Assembly (NCBI GenBank): GCA_050084515.1
Contig: CM114272.1
Location: 57,846,001-57,910,000 of the forward strand
DNA from: Blasia pusilla
Lineage: Eukaryota; Marchantiophyta; Marchantiopsida; Blasiales
Length of the DNA: 64,000 bases
Reading direction: 5' to 3'
Shown here: positions 1 through 12,365 of the stretch, in pieces
Numbering within the stretch: position 1 is the first letter of the stretch
How the letters are laid out: the number at the start of each line of letters is the position of its first letter
The notes under the pieces: model-generated
The model's database searches: none
What the model was told of the DNA's origin: nothing
Seen by the model: the letters and a program-made list of their open reading frames with translations, nothing else
Made by a program: the position numbers and the translations under genes

Positions 1-2103
1 GACATAGCATCCGATCCGTGGCAAGCTTGAACTTTATGTATTATGTATCCTCTCGCTTTGTAGGGAACGCACTCTAGACATGCTCATGGGAAAGTAAGCC
101 AACAATAAGATGTATTATGTCATTAATGATTGATGGTGGGTATATAACACCGTCAACTTGACAAGTGATGATATTGGATCCGTATGCATTAAATATGATA
201 TTATAAGAAATTGATGGAAACCCTTTCAAGGATTATATCCTTTTAAAGATTCGGTTGCCATCGGTTGCATGCCTTCCTATAATGTTAACACGACTTTAGT
301 GTGATACCAATCCTCTTGATATAGGTATTGGTGTCACAAACATACATACATATCTAACATCATGTACATTTCCACACGAGACAATATTTGGTATGCCAAA
401 AACCTATAACACATTGAATTGTTTCTTTGGGGAAAGATTCTATCATATATGAGTTAGAACAAACATCCATGAAATCCTTGGGGATCAAAAACCTCTCCTA
501 CAAGTTCAATAACAAGATTGATGATACACAAGAAGTGTGCCAATCATAGTATATATAATGGAATGTAAGCCTCCTTGGCTTAAAATCCCCCAATCTAAAT
601 GTCCCTCCTTAACATCAAAATGTTGGAGGATGAATTTCCCCATTACGTTGGCTTCATCATGAATAGAAGGCTCAAGTGCATCATGATCAAATCTAAATTC
701 ATGCATGTTTTCCATACTTATCAACGCCTTAGGGCCAAATACATGTCTATTTTAAAACTAAAATATGACTAAATTTAGTTGCTACAAATAACACTAATTT
801 CTCTAAATTGTTTGAATTGGAAATTTTTTGGATTAGTGATGGATGATATCCTGAAATTGTACACCTTAAACCATTAATTGTAAAACCTAAACTTGAATGG
901 GAAAATCCAAAATCCTTCACCGCATAGAAAATGGATAGATTCATCTATCCATAGATTAGGATGTATCTGTGAATTTGGAATCTTGGATAATAGAACAAAT
1001 TTGGATTTTCTAAAATACCAACTTTAACTCAATTAGTGTTAAATATAAGTGGTGCAAAGCGTTTCATTTTATTTGCACATGTTGTATTGGTTTATTGTTA
1101 TAACATAATATGAACAAATTTATATCATCCAAGGTGTGTCCACATCAATAAGACATGCATGTGGCGATGTGGCATTTTGCCACTCATAATCTTAAGTAAA
1201 GATTCCTTTGATACTAACCCATCACTAGTTGTATCTCTTAGTCCTTACTTGTAAGATGTCATGTGCCACTCAACTTAATAATAAGACCTAGTGACAATGG
1301 ATGGGGATTTTTCTTGTCATGAGACTATATCTCTAATTTGTCTAATAGAGATAGATATTTTGGAAGTCTCATACTTCTTTCCTAATCCTATGAGTGTGAC
1401 ACAATCACATTATCACAATCTTGCTATTCCAATAATACCTAATTTGTCAACAAATTGGAGTTTAAAACTAAGCGTGGAATTAGATATATATTGAGATTCA
1501 GTCCTAATCGCATTTAAATAGTACTTCAATTTTAACTTTATCACTTTAGATGATGGGGTAAACAAATGCATGGGTCAAGTGGTAATAAGTTGGAAATAAG
1601 ATATTTTGAGCAATGTGACCAAACGGAAAAAATGGTGTGTCGAATGTTGCTATTTGGGAGATGTATGGACTTGCAATGATACACTTTGATTAGTGCATCC
1701 CATATTTCCTTCGATGTTTATGCGTCTTGAGTATGATCTTTAATAGTTTTATTGATTATAATCAACATGCAAAGGATTACCTATCTTGCCCTCTTGTTCC
1801 AATTTATGGCCTCTAGGTTGGTAGAGTTTTTTTCTATATATGGATTAATTGCGTATTCTCATATGATTGTGTTTGTTACATACATACATTTATAAAAATT
1901 TTTTTGCATGTACAACAAATCCAAATGTAGAGGAAACTTCATTGACCTAGGGATTAGAAAGTGAAACGAGACAATAAGGTAGGTAATCCCTTACAAGTGG
2001 ATTACCATCAATATATCTATCATAGGTCATATTCAAGATGCATATACATCAAATGAAGCATGAGTTTCAATATTTAAAATACGTCATTGTATCCACTCAA
2101 AAA
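1..2103. other. AT-rich intergenic DNA, no gene seen
   Basis: Only short open frames without recognisable motifs occur on either strand. Composition is AT-rich and there is no coherent splice-site-bounded coding signal. I see no RNA gene. Confidence 0.5.
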
Positions 2104-2340
2104 TAGTTGAGTAGCAATATTAGATACAAATCTTTTTTAGTTACGTTGTATATCGCATGACCCTCAATCATATATGCTAGCTACTTGTTGGCGCTACTAA
2201 ATGCCGCTAGTGTAGCCTCTCACAAATATTTGAGTAGCAATATTGATACCAATCTTTGTTAGTTACGTTGTACATTGCATGACCCTCAATCAAATCTCCT
2301 AGCCAGATACTGACGCTTCTAAATGCCGCTAGTGTTGCTA
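2104..2340. repeat. Direct tandem duplication, about 124 bp period
   Basis: Two diverged copies lie side by side, starting near 2104 and 2228. Both contain TTGAGTAGCAATATT near the start, GCATGACCCTCAATCA in the middle and AAATGCCGCTAGTGT at the end. No coding potential is evident; this looks like a local duplication. Confidence 0.8.
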
Positions 2341-2970
2341 CCTCGCCTCGTTAATGCTTGATAATTCCACAAGTGAATCATGGTGGCAACAAGTTAACCC
2401 ATCCATCATTGAATTACCATATTAACTTACAAGGTGAATCCCATAAGGTATCATATTTTTCCACCAACCAAGATGCCATAGGATACGATAATAGTCAATG
2501 TCGCATTGGCTCACATCATTGACTCATGAATCAAATGGCTTGGCCTAAGTCTTATAACTACGTCATGTGAGATGATTCACAATGAGAGATTTTTTGTTGC
2601 TTGCGATAGTTTTGATAGTCAAATTTATGAATTCTTTATGGCTATCATGTGATTGTAATTTTTTTTGGAAGTTAGAATTTCATTATCATCAATATTCAAG
2701 CGGGAATCTAGATTTGCTATTTTCAAGTCATGTTTGTTGACGTCGAACTCTAGAAATTTAACAAGCATGATTTGAGAAGTGGATGTTAAACTATAGGAAT
2801 TCAATGCGTGTTCAATGCCTTTCACATTATCCTCTACTAGTTAGCATGCATGTGCTTGTCCACAGAAATGATTTGTTAACCATATTGAAATAATTTTCAT
2901 CGCAAAATTTCCACTTTCTTAAATCATAGAAGAATACTAACATTTCAATTTTAAAATAATGATATGTTTC

Positions 2971-3640
2971 AATTAGAATTTAAATAATATCCAACTGTCC
3001 TAAATAATTTCACTCCTCCATAAAATTTTAAAGAATACATATTTTTTCCCATGCCACTCTTACTAACAAAATAACATACATATACAAAATTATGAGTTAA
3101 TTTTAATTAATGAAATCATTTCCCTTTTCCATTAAAATTAATTTCCCTCTCCCAAAATATCAAACATGAATTAACATGATTATCTCTAAAAGTAGTTATA
3201 TTTTTCATTTCAAAATATAAATAGAATTGATATTTTCTTAAATCTCAGAGGAGTAATAACATTCCACTCTTCCAAATAATTCCACCCATCAATTAAAATT
3301 TAAATGATACTCCACTCCCCTAAATAATTTCACTCCTCCATAAAATTTTAAAGAATACATATTTTTTCCATGCCACTCTTCCTAACAAAATAACATACAT
3401 ATACAAAATTATGAGTTAATTTTAATTAATGAAATTATTTCCCTTTTCCATTAAAATTAATTTCCCTTTCCCAAAATATCAAACATGAATTAACATGATT
3501 ATCTCTAAAAGTAGTTATATTTTTCATTTCAAAATATAAATAGAATTGATATTTTCTTAAATCTCAGAGGAGCAATAACATTCCACTCTTCCAAATAATT
3601 CCACCCATCAATTAAAATTTAAATGATACTCCACTCCCCT
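2971..3640. repeat. Two-copy tandem repeat, 320 bp period
   Basis: The segment starting at 2971 is repeated almost base for base starting at 3291, and a third start appears near 3611. Landmarks such as TTTCACTCCTCCATAAAA and AAATCTCAGAGGAG recur about 320 bp apart. Only a few substitutions and one indel separate the copies, so the duplication is recent compared with its surroundings. It is very AT-rich and non-coding, and may be internal sequence of a non-autonomous transposon. Confidence 0.85.
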
Positions 3641-3811
3641 AAATAATTCCATCCTTCCATTAAATTAAAACATATCTACTCATTCTCCACTAAAATTCAT
3701 TTCGCCTTCCTATCAAATTTGAATTAAGGGAAAAACTTGTAATTTTTTTGTTTTTTATAAAAATTATAAAACTATTTTGTCTTATTATAATCCTAGAATC
3801 ATCCACTATAA

Positions 3812-4178
3812 TATAAATTAATTTAGTTATTTATCAATAAAAATATTTCCTCTTCCAATCAAATTCATTTTCTCTATCCTTCTAATATGAAGGAAGGGAA
3901 AAAATTCAAACATGTTGCTATTCTATCTTACTATCCCACTATTTTGTCTTATTGTCCATATAGGGTTGTCCATTATAATATAGGTACTACTAACAGAAGA
4001 GCAATTCCTCTATTGGTGACAACTCTCTTGGTGACACGTGACAAACAAAATATTTGCGAACCCTTTAGGTGAAAAACAAATAAAAACGAAGGAGGGCATC
4101 TATGGCCCCATAAATGCTCGGATAGCTTTGGTAAGCTTTGAGTCCGTGCATCGCACGATCCTCATGGGCACTTACTAG
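3812..4178 (+). mobile_element. Probable non-autonomous Helitron (3' end clear, 5' end uncertain)
   Basis: The right end reads CTTACTAG followed by host T, and a short hairpin (CGTGC, loop ATC, GCACG at 4145-4157) lies 17 bases upstream. Plant Helitrons end in CTRR just after a GC-rich hairpin and insert between A and T, so the 3' end fits well. The 5' end is less sure: TCCACTATAATATAAA at 3812, preceded by A, is the better candidate, and TCCATTATAATATAGG near 3969 is another. No Rep or helicase coding is present. Confidence 0.45.
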
Positions 4179-5814
4179 TTTTTCATATGTTGAGCCATCC
4201 ATGTGGCCTATCCAATGCATCACATTAGATGAAATGAAAGTTCTTTTATATAGTAGACTTTCATAAACTTAGTTCCTCTTCTAAAGTCTACTCCATAAAA
4301 GTACTAACGAATATCAAAACGAACCCAATATGAATTCACACATGAAAGAAGATGAATCACACAAACTAATGGAAAAATATGCATCTAAAAAAAAAACACT
4401 TAATCAACGGTTGGCAGAAACACACACAAACTAAGATAGCTTGCTCTATCAAGAAAAAGAAAGAAATGTATACATGGAGGCCATAATGAATAGATGCAAT
4501 GTTCGAGTGAAGAGATGAATTTTTTTAACAATTAGAAAAAAAAAATTGTTCAAAAATCGTTCATTCCAAAGGCACAATAATTAGCAAATTTTAAAGTGAT
4601 GAAAAATCCTAATGAAATAAAAAAATTCTATATTATTATGGGAGAGTGACTTCTTGATTTGTTAACATCTTCCTGTCTGACACATGAAAACTGGATAACA
4701 AGAAAATATTTTTCCTTCCTTGAAATTGTGTGCAACATTTTTAAGCGCTTCTCTTCACATACTATACACTAACAAAAACTCTTCAAATTTTTTTGCAATG
4801 CACCTTACTAATCTAAATAAAAATAAAATAAAAATGAAGTATTACCCTAATTCGCTGAGAATAGTAATCTGACTTGCGGTGGAAATCAGTTAACTTAGGA
4901 AGAGAAGTCATTTTGAAATGGCAACCTTTAGGGTGGGGCCCTCGGATTAGGGTTAAGACCCAAGAGCGACGGAATAGCTAAACCCTCAACAACTTCCCCA
5001 TCCATCGAAAACCGGGGTTTCCAGATACCGCGACTGTATGGCAGACTCTCCAAATGTGGTCGCCTTTTCCCACAGCATCAGTTCGAGTAGTTGTCCGCTG
5101 AAACGATTGTTAAATCGTGGGTCTCAATTGGCAGCGGGAGATTCATAATCAGAGAATGGAATCGAATTGTTTTTAATATCACTGGAAAACAGAGAGAGAG
5201 AGAGAGCGAGAGAGAGAGTGGGGGCGAAGGTTCTTGAATTGTGAAGTAGTAGAGGCTCTCCATCACTCCTGACCCGTTGCAATGGATCAGGCGAGTGTAT
5301 CAGTTAGATTTTGATTCAGCGGGGATTTCTGAACTCTGTTTTGTGGCGACCCAATAGAGGAAATAGATCGCAAGTGAATTTGGAGGAGAAGGGATGGTCT
5401 TGGATTGGGCGTACTGAGGAAATTGGGTTTTGCTGAAACTCAGGTACATTGGATCTGAATTACTGCACCTCATGGACTTGTCATTCTGAGGATGAACTAC
5501 AGGAATGCTGGAGTTGATGATCACAGGCGATGGGTTTGGTGAGCTAGCTAGCTGGCACCTGCAGACGATCATGTTCACCTGCCAGCGTGGTGGACTTAAA
5601 AAATGCAGGCCTGTTCGCTCATCATGGATACCAAGATTGGTGTCGTATTTTTACTCGTTGAGGGCACACTATGGCAAGCTGCATTAGCCACTGGAGCTGT
5701 CTGGAATTGCAGAAAGTAAGTGAACGCATCCCCCACCGCCGAGTACAGTGTCTGGTTGTGTCCCTGAGGTGAGTAAGGGAACCGCATTGTTTGTCTCGTA
5801 GGCCTTACGTGTCC
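4179..5814. other. Intergenic DNA with a short GA-rich tract, no gene seen
   Basis: This stretch is AT-rich to about 4900 and then more balanced. A short imperfect (GA)n tract lies at about 5192-5220. Open frames are short and lack recognisable motifs. Confidence 0.45.
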
Positions 5815-6345
5815 CACGATCACCTGCAGACTCAACATTCAAAACTGCTAAATGTCCACACTGCCCACACTCATATGGAATTCTTCATATCTCAGATCCA
5901 CCTGAAATAGAAGGGCTGAGCTGAACAGGGTGGGTAAGAAAACGTCATTGTCTGTCTTGCAGACATCTCATGTCGCATGTGCACCACCTATAGAGTCAAC
6001 ATTCATTCCAAACTGTGAAGTGTCCACAATTCCCACACGGTATCTAGAATTCCGAATGCTTCAGATGTACCTGAAATGCGAGGAATGAATTGAAGTCGGT
6101 GGGATTTTGGAGAAGACATTAAGTGGCAACTATCCCACACTACCATACCTTGTGTGTTGTGGTGTCCCAGAGGCGAGTCAGGAGACCACATTGGCTGTTG
6201 TGGAAGTTTACAATGAGTGGGAATTCGTACTATGATCACCTGATCATTGAACATTCAACATTGTAATATTTGCGCTGGCTCTACACTTTATCTAGAATTG
6301 ATGACATTTCAGATCTACCTGAAAGTGATGGGGCGAGATGAGTTG
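5815..6345. repeat. Three degenerate repeat units
   Basis: Related units begin near 5815, 5977 and 6230. Each has a variant of GATCACCT followed by AACATTCA, then a CCACA-rich piece, a variant of TCTAGAATTC, and CAGATCTACCTGAAA. Spacing is unequal (about 162 and 253 bp). I could not find a reading frame shared by the units, so I call this an old non-coding duplication; a decayed repeat-protein gene is possible but unsupported. Confidence 0.5.
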
Positions 6346-8219
6346 AGTGGATTGTTGGAAAAGATAGCAGCGTCGGCCATAGAATTTTATTGGTTGCGAG
6401 GGTTTCAGAGCTGAGGGGGTGGAGAAGACATTTTTTAATCCTACAAATGTGGCCAATGAGTCGGTCTCTGTAGAGTACCTCTACCAGTGCTTGCATAGTC
6501 CATCTGGTTTCTCGATCTTGAGAGTGGAAGAGGTGTAAGAAATGATGGATTTTACAGGAAGCATATGATCCAAATCTATGCATCTGTCCACGGCACATAT
6601 TCTTATCGATCTAAGGCTAAATCTGACAACAAAAAATTGACTGACACACATTGTGTGGCGCTTTGTTTCCACAAAGACTACCCCATCTACCAGTCTCACT
6701 TTCATGATGTTTGTTTCAATAGTCAATGCAATTCTTGTAATCTCTTAGTGTGGACCTCAGAGTATACATGAGTACACGAGTCATTCATGGCAAGAACACT
6801 CTTGGATCTATCCCATTGCAAACACTGGTGAGTAGGATCAAGTTCAAGTTCAAACTTGCCAAACCTTCTGTATTGGTCAATATCAGTCCAAAGAAGCCCG
6901 TTGTTACGCATAGCATTGTTTAGTATGTATCTACAAACCATGGATGGATTCTCTCACCCATGTATGTGCCAGTGATAATCAGCCTAAATGCTGGTTGGTA
7001 GGAGAGAAAATTTAGGGTGGACAGAATTTCATATCTGTGGTTTCAATTTCCGAGTCTATCCACGTTTGGTTTCCGTGCTTCTCAAAGTGCAGCGATTAAT
7101 GGATCTGCTAGGGCCGGTGTACTAGACAGTATAGTGCGCAGCATTGTCTACTGTCTGACACATGGCCTTAAATTTTCTAAAGTTTACGGGGATAGGTGAC
7201 TATTTGTTGGCAGTAGTGTCAGACGTGATCAACATAGAATCGAAATTTCTATTCTTGTGGGCTCATGGCACAGCCCCTTAAGTTGGACACAACAACACTG
7301 TTTTTTGCATCCACTTAGAGTTGAGAAGTGATCAGGTGGTATGCTCTGGCACATTAAGTGGCAACTAGATACCCAAACCATGCTGATGGATCATCATTGT
7401 TGAAATTTGTTAATATCTAGTTTAGTCATGCTCTAAAATTGGTTAGTCAGATATTAACTTAGTTGGATACTAATTTAGTTAGCTAGAGATAACTTAGTGT
7501 TCCTCTATCTTTTAGGGTAACCTTGAATTAGGGCAATTCTCGAGTTAGGAATAGCCACCATCTGTTATTTAGGGTATGGATCTGTTCAAGAAGATCTAAG
7601 GGCCAGAAGTGCTCACCCTGATGTATATAATGTCTCTGTTTAGAGAGCAGAAGTCAATTCTACAGCATGCACAGTTTTGGTGAGGACTCCTGAGGCTTTT
7701 GGTCCTGCTGCAGAGTGATCAGAGAGTAGGAAGAGGAGATTGAGACTAATTGCTGTGCTTGCTAGAGCCTCACTGGAAGGCAGGTTGTTTTGTCTAGTAT
7801 GCTGATGGAGATTGTTTGTGCTCAATGGTGAGCCATGTCTGATCTCTGAGCTGGTGACATGTGAGGACCTGTAGTGTGAGTGCAAGGTGTGACTGTGTAG
7901 AATCCTTCTTAGTATCTCTTAGATAGTAAGAAGAGTCACATCATGGTAGGGCTCTGATTTGGCAAAAGAGATAGGAACTGATTTGCTGATTGTGTACAAG
8001 CTGAAATCATGGATGGTCTAGCTGATGCTAGCTCTGACTTTGTACAAGGAGATACTTCTGCTGGTCAATCATATTCTCATCATGATGTCTCATTGCTGCC
8101 CATTGCGTGTAGGACTCCCTTGGTTCTAACATTGGGCTGCTGTGTGTCCCAGTTGATTGGACAGGTGTGGCACATTTGCATTTCCACCAATTTGCAGGTG
8201 GCTGGTGGTGCCTCTGAGT
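6346..8219. other. Upstream region of the PPR gene, with LTR-like stretch
   Basis: No coding frame is recognised. From 7396 the sequence begins TGTTGAAATTTGTT and continues through a TATATAATG at about 7622, which resembles a retrotransposon LTR promoter, but no matching second LTR or primer-binding site is visible. Several CAG acceptor-like sites lie just before 8220, so a 5' untranslated intron of the PPR gene could end here. Confidence 0.3.
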
Positions 8220-10931
8220 ATGTGGATTTGCAGGAATTCCGTTTCTACTTGGTCCAAAACTCCCAAAATCTGTGACCTATTAACTGGTAAATGTTTGGGA
8301 GAATACTTACAAAATAACAAGTCATATCTCCAGAGGTGTCTTGCTTCCTCTCACTGCTATTCTGAAATTTCCCCACAATCACACAGTGCAGTAACGCATG
8401 AAGCTGAGCAGCAATGGCGATTAGGTGTGCAAAAGGACCACATTTCAAGTCGTGCACCTTTGTCACACTGGAAACATTCATTTTTGCATCTTAACCTGAA
8501 AGTAGATGGCCTTTTTTCTCCTCACGGAAGGCAATTTGGAAGTTTTCCTTATCTGGAGTCAGAGGCTTCTACTGGCCACGAGGCTCAGAATGTTAGGAAG
8601 GATATCGTGTCTAGTGTGCAGGTGAGCGCACCTAGCACATGGCACACGAAGCTATCAGCCATTCTAACAACAGACAGTGTTCTGAAGAATCAAGCAGCAG
8701 GACCTGTGGTTAGGCAGGTTCGTACTAGAAGCGCTGTAAAATTCCTACCAAAGCAGAACTGGAGAGGCAGAGAACATGGGCCTGGTTCGTATCGTATACC
8801 AACCCCTTATTCAGTCTGTCTGGGATTGCACCATCAACCGAACATTCAGCAGTCCTGGAGGTATTTCAAATGGGCAGGACGGCAAGAGGGTTTCAAGCAC
8901 AATGCCCAGACATACAATGCTATGGTACAATTGTTCTGTAGAGCCAAGGAGTTCCAGTCTACGTTTGATCTTCTACAGACTATGCAAAGACTTGGGTTGT
9001 CCATGACCTCTAGAACCTGTGTTACGATAATGAAAGGCCTAGCAGGTGACAGGATGTTTGATACAGCTGTGACAAGCTTTGAGAGTTGGGGTGCTTATGG
9101 GTTTAAACCCGATGTGGTGGCATACAATTCCTATTTGGATGTACTTGTGAAAGGTGGTCGATATGATCAGATTGAAGCGGCTTTTGTGAAGATGCCTTTG
9201 GGTGGGCTTGTTCCAGACATTTTCACCTACAGCATCATCATCAATGGTTATGGCAAAGCTGGAAAAACAGAGAAAGCTCTACTAATGTACAATGAGATGA
9301 AGCAAAAAGGGTGTAGTCCCGATGTAGTTACATATACCACCTTGATCAATGCCCTTGGTAAGTCAGGAAGGACAGATGAAGCTCTAGAGATTTTTTGTGA
9401 AATGTGTGAAAAGGGCGAGTCACCTTCTATCTTCCCTCTCAGATTCCTTCAACTTGCTTTTTGCAAGGATCAGAGAACTGGGGGCAGGGTGGACATGGTT
9501 TTGAACAGCTCTAAGCAAGTAATTCAACAAACATCTAGCTGTGGTGCTGGAGCATACCGCACTCTTCTCTACACTCTCTTCAAGACCCGGGATATTGATT
9601 CTGCAATGAAACTTCTCAAGGAAGTGGAGACGAGGGGACAGAGAACCTCCTTGGTTATCTACAACTTGTTTCTAATCTTTCTCAGAGAAGCTGGGAAAGT
9701 GGATATTGCACTGAAGCTTTTCAAGGAGATGAAGCAGAAAGGTTGTCGTCCAAATGTGCTATCATACATCACACTTATTGAGACAGCTTGCAGGGCACAA
9801 AAGGCTGAAGAGGCCTGTTCTTTGCACAAAGAGATGGTGGCTAAGGGCTATGTTGCGGACGTGAAAGTTTACAATATGGTGATTGATGTGGTTGCAAAGG
9901 CAGGCCATGTGGATGCAGCATTTGACGTCTTCTCACGATTGCAAACTATTTGTAAGCCGAATACTCACACATACAACATCCTCATATTCACTCTTTGCAA
10001 CTTGAGAGATACAAGTAGGGATCTTACCTGCATGAACAAGGCGGGTTTTACGTCCAATGCTATCACCTCAAGAGAGCAGGGTGCGGTGGAAGTATTTAGG
10101 GCAATGAAGAAGGTGACCACACCTGATTCTTTTACTTATCAGACTCTTATTCAGGCACTTTTGAGGGCACATAGAGTAAATGATGTCCTGAACATACTGC
10201 TGGAGATGGAAATGCAAGGTTTTGATGTTGGAGTCCATATCTACAACAAAGTTCTCAATATTCTTGGCAGCTCGGGCAAAATAGACAAAGCATGGAGACT
10301 ATTTGCGCACATGCATAGCAGGGGATCTCCAGACTTGATCACTTACACGACACTCATCAAGTTTTTGGCGAGAGCAGGAAGTTTTGGAAAAGCCACAAAG
10401 TTGTTAGAGGATATGGAGAGAAAAGGTGTCATGCCTAATATCATTACGTATGGCACACTTATGGATGGTCTGGCAAAGTCCCACAGGTTTGAGGAAGTGG
10501 ACAAACTGTTCAAGAAAATGACAAGGAAGGGTTATAAACCTGACACTTATCTATATGGCAGCATAATCAATGCCTATTGCAAGGCAGGCCAAGTGGCCAA
10601 GGCATACAGTATATTTGAGGAGAGCATTGACAAGGGTTGCATTCCTGATGTACATATTTACAATTCACTGATTGATGGTTATTTTAGGTCAGGAAATGTA
10701 AATGATGCCCTTGATATGTACAATCTCATGATAGGAATGGGCTGCAAAGCTAATTCTGGTACGTACACCATTTTACTAAAACGGCTTGCCTCTGCAGGCC
10801 GGGTTGATGAGGTCTCTCAAATTCTGGAGGATATCCATCAGAGGAACCATTCTTATTCTGACATTAGTCTTAGAATCCTGGAACAAGCTCGTGGGCTGAC
10901 TGCCAACAAGGAGATTTCGGTCACGGTCTGA
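8220..10931 (+). CDS. P-class pentatricopeptide repeat (PPR) protein
   Basis: This is an intron-free open frame. The frame is open from 8157, but that codon is TTG; the first in-frame ATG is at 8220, giving about 903 residues. The first 225 or so residues have no repeats, are fairly basic and Ser-rich, and could include an organelle transit peptide. From about residue 228 to the end come some 18 tandem 34-36 residue motifs of PPR type, with signatures such as VTYTTLINALGKSGR and ITYGTLMDGLAKSHR and conserved PD/PN ends. There is no E, E+ or DYW extension, so it is P-class. Known P-class PPR proteins bind organellar RNA and act in processing, stability or translation; the target here cannot be read. 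Motif six is degenerate, and a half motif lacking its first helix follows motif eleven. The gene looks intact. Confidence 0.92.
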   Translation: MWICRNSVSTWSKTPKICDLLTGKCLGEYLQNNKSYLQRCLASSHCYSEISPQSHSAVTHEAEQQWRLGVQKDHISSRAPLSHWKHSFLHLNLKVDGLFSPHGRQFGSFPYLESEASTGHEAQNVRKDIVSSVQVSAPSTWHTKLSAILTTDSVLKNQAAGPVVRQVRTRSAVKFLPKQNWRGREHGPGSYRIPTPYSVCLGLHHQPNIQQSWRYFKWAGRQEGFKHNAQTYNAMVQLFCRAKEFQSTFDLLQTMQRLGLSMTSRTCVTIMKGLAGDRMFDTAVTSFESWGAYGFKPDVVAYNSYLDVLVKGGRYDQIEAAFVKMPLGGLVPDIFTYSIIINGYGKAGKTEKALLMYNEMKQKGCSPDVVTYTTLINALGKSGRTDEALEIFCEMCEKGESPSIFPLRFLQLAFCKDQRTGGRVDMVLNSSKQVIQQTSSCGAGAYRTLLYTLFKTRDIDSAMKLLKEVETRGQRTSLVIYNLFLIFLREAGKVDIALKLFKEMKQKGCRPNVLSYITLIETACRAQKAEEACSLHKEMVAKGYVADVKVYNMVIDVVAKAGHVDAAFDVFSRLQTICKPNTHTYNILIFTLCNLRDTSRDLTCMNKAGFTSNAITSREQGAVEVFRAMKKVTTPDSFTYQTLIQALLRAHRVNDVLNILLEMEMQGFDVGVHIYNKVLNILGSSGKIDKAWRLFAHMHSRGSPDLITYTTLIKFLARAGSFGKATKLLEDMERKGVMPNIITYGTLMDGLAKSHRFEEVDKLFKKMTRKGYKPDTYLYGSIINAYCKAGQVAKAYSIFEESIDKGCIPDVHIYNSLIDGYFRSGNVNDALDMYNLMIGMGCKANSGTYTILLKRLASAGRVDEVSQILEDIHQRNHSYSDISLRILEQARGLTANKEISVTV

Positions 10932-11819
10932 GTTGAAATCATCGACCACTCCAGTCGCCTTTATTGTTGGAACATCAGTATCTAAAGTTGCAATTTTAAA
11001 GAAAGCAAGTGCAACTCTCTGGAGTCTGAAACTAGCAGGGTCATGATGTCTGTATATCACAAATGCCTATTGTCTGGCCGAGTCTTAAGCACACATTTTT
11101 GCCTCTTGTTTACACTGTCTGCGAATTCAGCTTGGTTTATCTGCTTTCAGAGTCAATTATTGTTGGGGTCCAATTCTAAGACTAGTATTAGCTTGGGTTT
11201 GGTGGCCACATATAACCATTAAGGTCATTGTGCAGGGATTGTTCATTTAGAGACAGATCTCGGCGTGAGGGTCATTGCCATTTTTAACTCGTACAAATAA
11301 TACACATCGAATAGTCTCAGTGTGCAAATGCTGACACTCCTATCGAATCAATGCATAGTTTTTCTTCCTAAAAGCCATACTGATCAAGACTAGAGCAATG
11401 TTGTAACGTGTGTGTTTCTCCATCAGGTCTTCATGCAGTCGAGGAACCCCACATTGAGAATCTTTCCTTCGATTGAACTGCATGCAGATTTCCAGGGTGT
11501 GCTGCCAATCTAAGGATTGTCTTGCCATCCTTAGAACTAAGTTTTGTGAGCTGTATGACAGGGTCACTCAAACTCATCGATCAGCATACACTCTTATAAT
11601 ATACCCACTGGCACTATGCAATATCGGTCTTTACTATCTTCACTCCAGTAGGGTTTACATTTTCTTTACTTGAGTACAGACAAGCAAGCCCGTTTTACAA
11701 CGTATAGAAGAGACTGATTTTGCTTTATCCAAAGAATCAAATGTCGTGGTTACCCTTGGTCTGTTGGACCCGCCACTGAGCGTATACGTACAAACAGTTG
11801 GATGTTTCTATTGTGAGTC
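10932..11819. other. 3' flank of the PPR gene, no gene seen
   Basis: Presumably holds the 3' untranslated region of the PPR gene and intergenic DNA. Open frames are short and featureless. Confidence 0.4.
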
Positions 11820-11985
11820 CTATAGTTATCCCCATAGTCCTAGCAATTGTGAATACTTTTATAAAAAAGATTATCAGACACTAACGCACTCTACAAACAG
11901 TTCTATAGTTATCCCCATAGTCCTAGCAATCGTGGATGCTTCTATAAAAAGAACTATCAGACACTTACGTACTCTACGAACAGCT
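11820..11985. repeat. Two-copy tandem repeat, 83 bp period
   Basis: Copies start at 11820 and 11903 with CTATAGTTATCCCCATAGTC. Both continue through a TATAAAAA-containing piece and TATCAGACACT to CTCTAC(A/G)AACAG. They differ at a few positions. Non-coding. Confidence 0.85.
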
Positions 11986-12219
11986 TAGATGTTATAGAAT
12001 TAGCCAGAAAATAGAAATGTTAATTTTAATTTCTGACTTAGACAGTCATACTCATATTCCTAGCAAGCATGCATTCCGTAGGCAGCCCAGCTCACTTATG
12101 AACCTATACTCATACCCTAGTGGTCCCCAGGAAGAATTAACAATTTGGTATATCTCAGCATATCTCACCTGATCGTTCGCATTGACCTCTTAACTAATGT
12201 GGTATCCGAGTTGCAAGAT

Positions 12220-12362
12220 ATGTTGTAAAACATAGTAACTTGGAGTTTACTATGGTGAAAAGTAACTGATAGAATTACTATAGTAACTTAGTGTTTTACC
12301 ACAGTAAATAGTAATTTCTTGTTACCATAGAGTTACCTCAGTAATTCTGAGAATTACTATGG
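12220..12362. repeat. Inverted-repeat-rich tract
   Basis: Several AGTAAC / GTTACT and TACTATGG / CCATAGT elements are arranged in opposite orientations around a centre near 12290, so the stretch could fold back on itself imperfectly. It may be a foldback or MITE remnant; target duplications are not obvious. Confidence 0.4.
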
Positions 12363-12365
12363 ACG

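Noticed and set aside
7396-7930. Complete LTR retrotransposon near the PPR gene
   Set aside because: Only a TG start and a TATA-like box are seen; no partner LTR, primer site or pol coding is nearby.
8157-8219. PPR start at 8157
   Set aside because: The codon there is TTG; the first in-frame ATG is at 8220.
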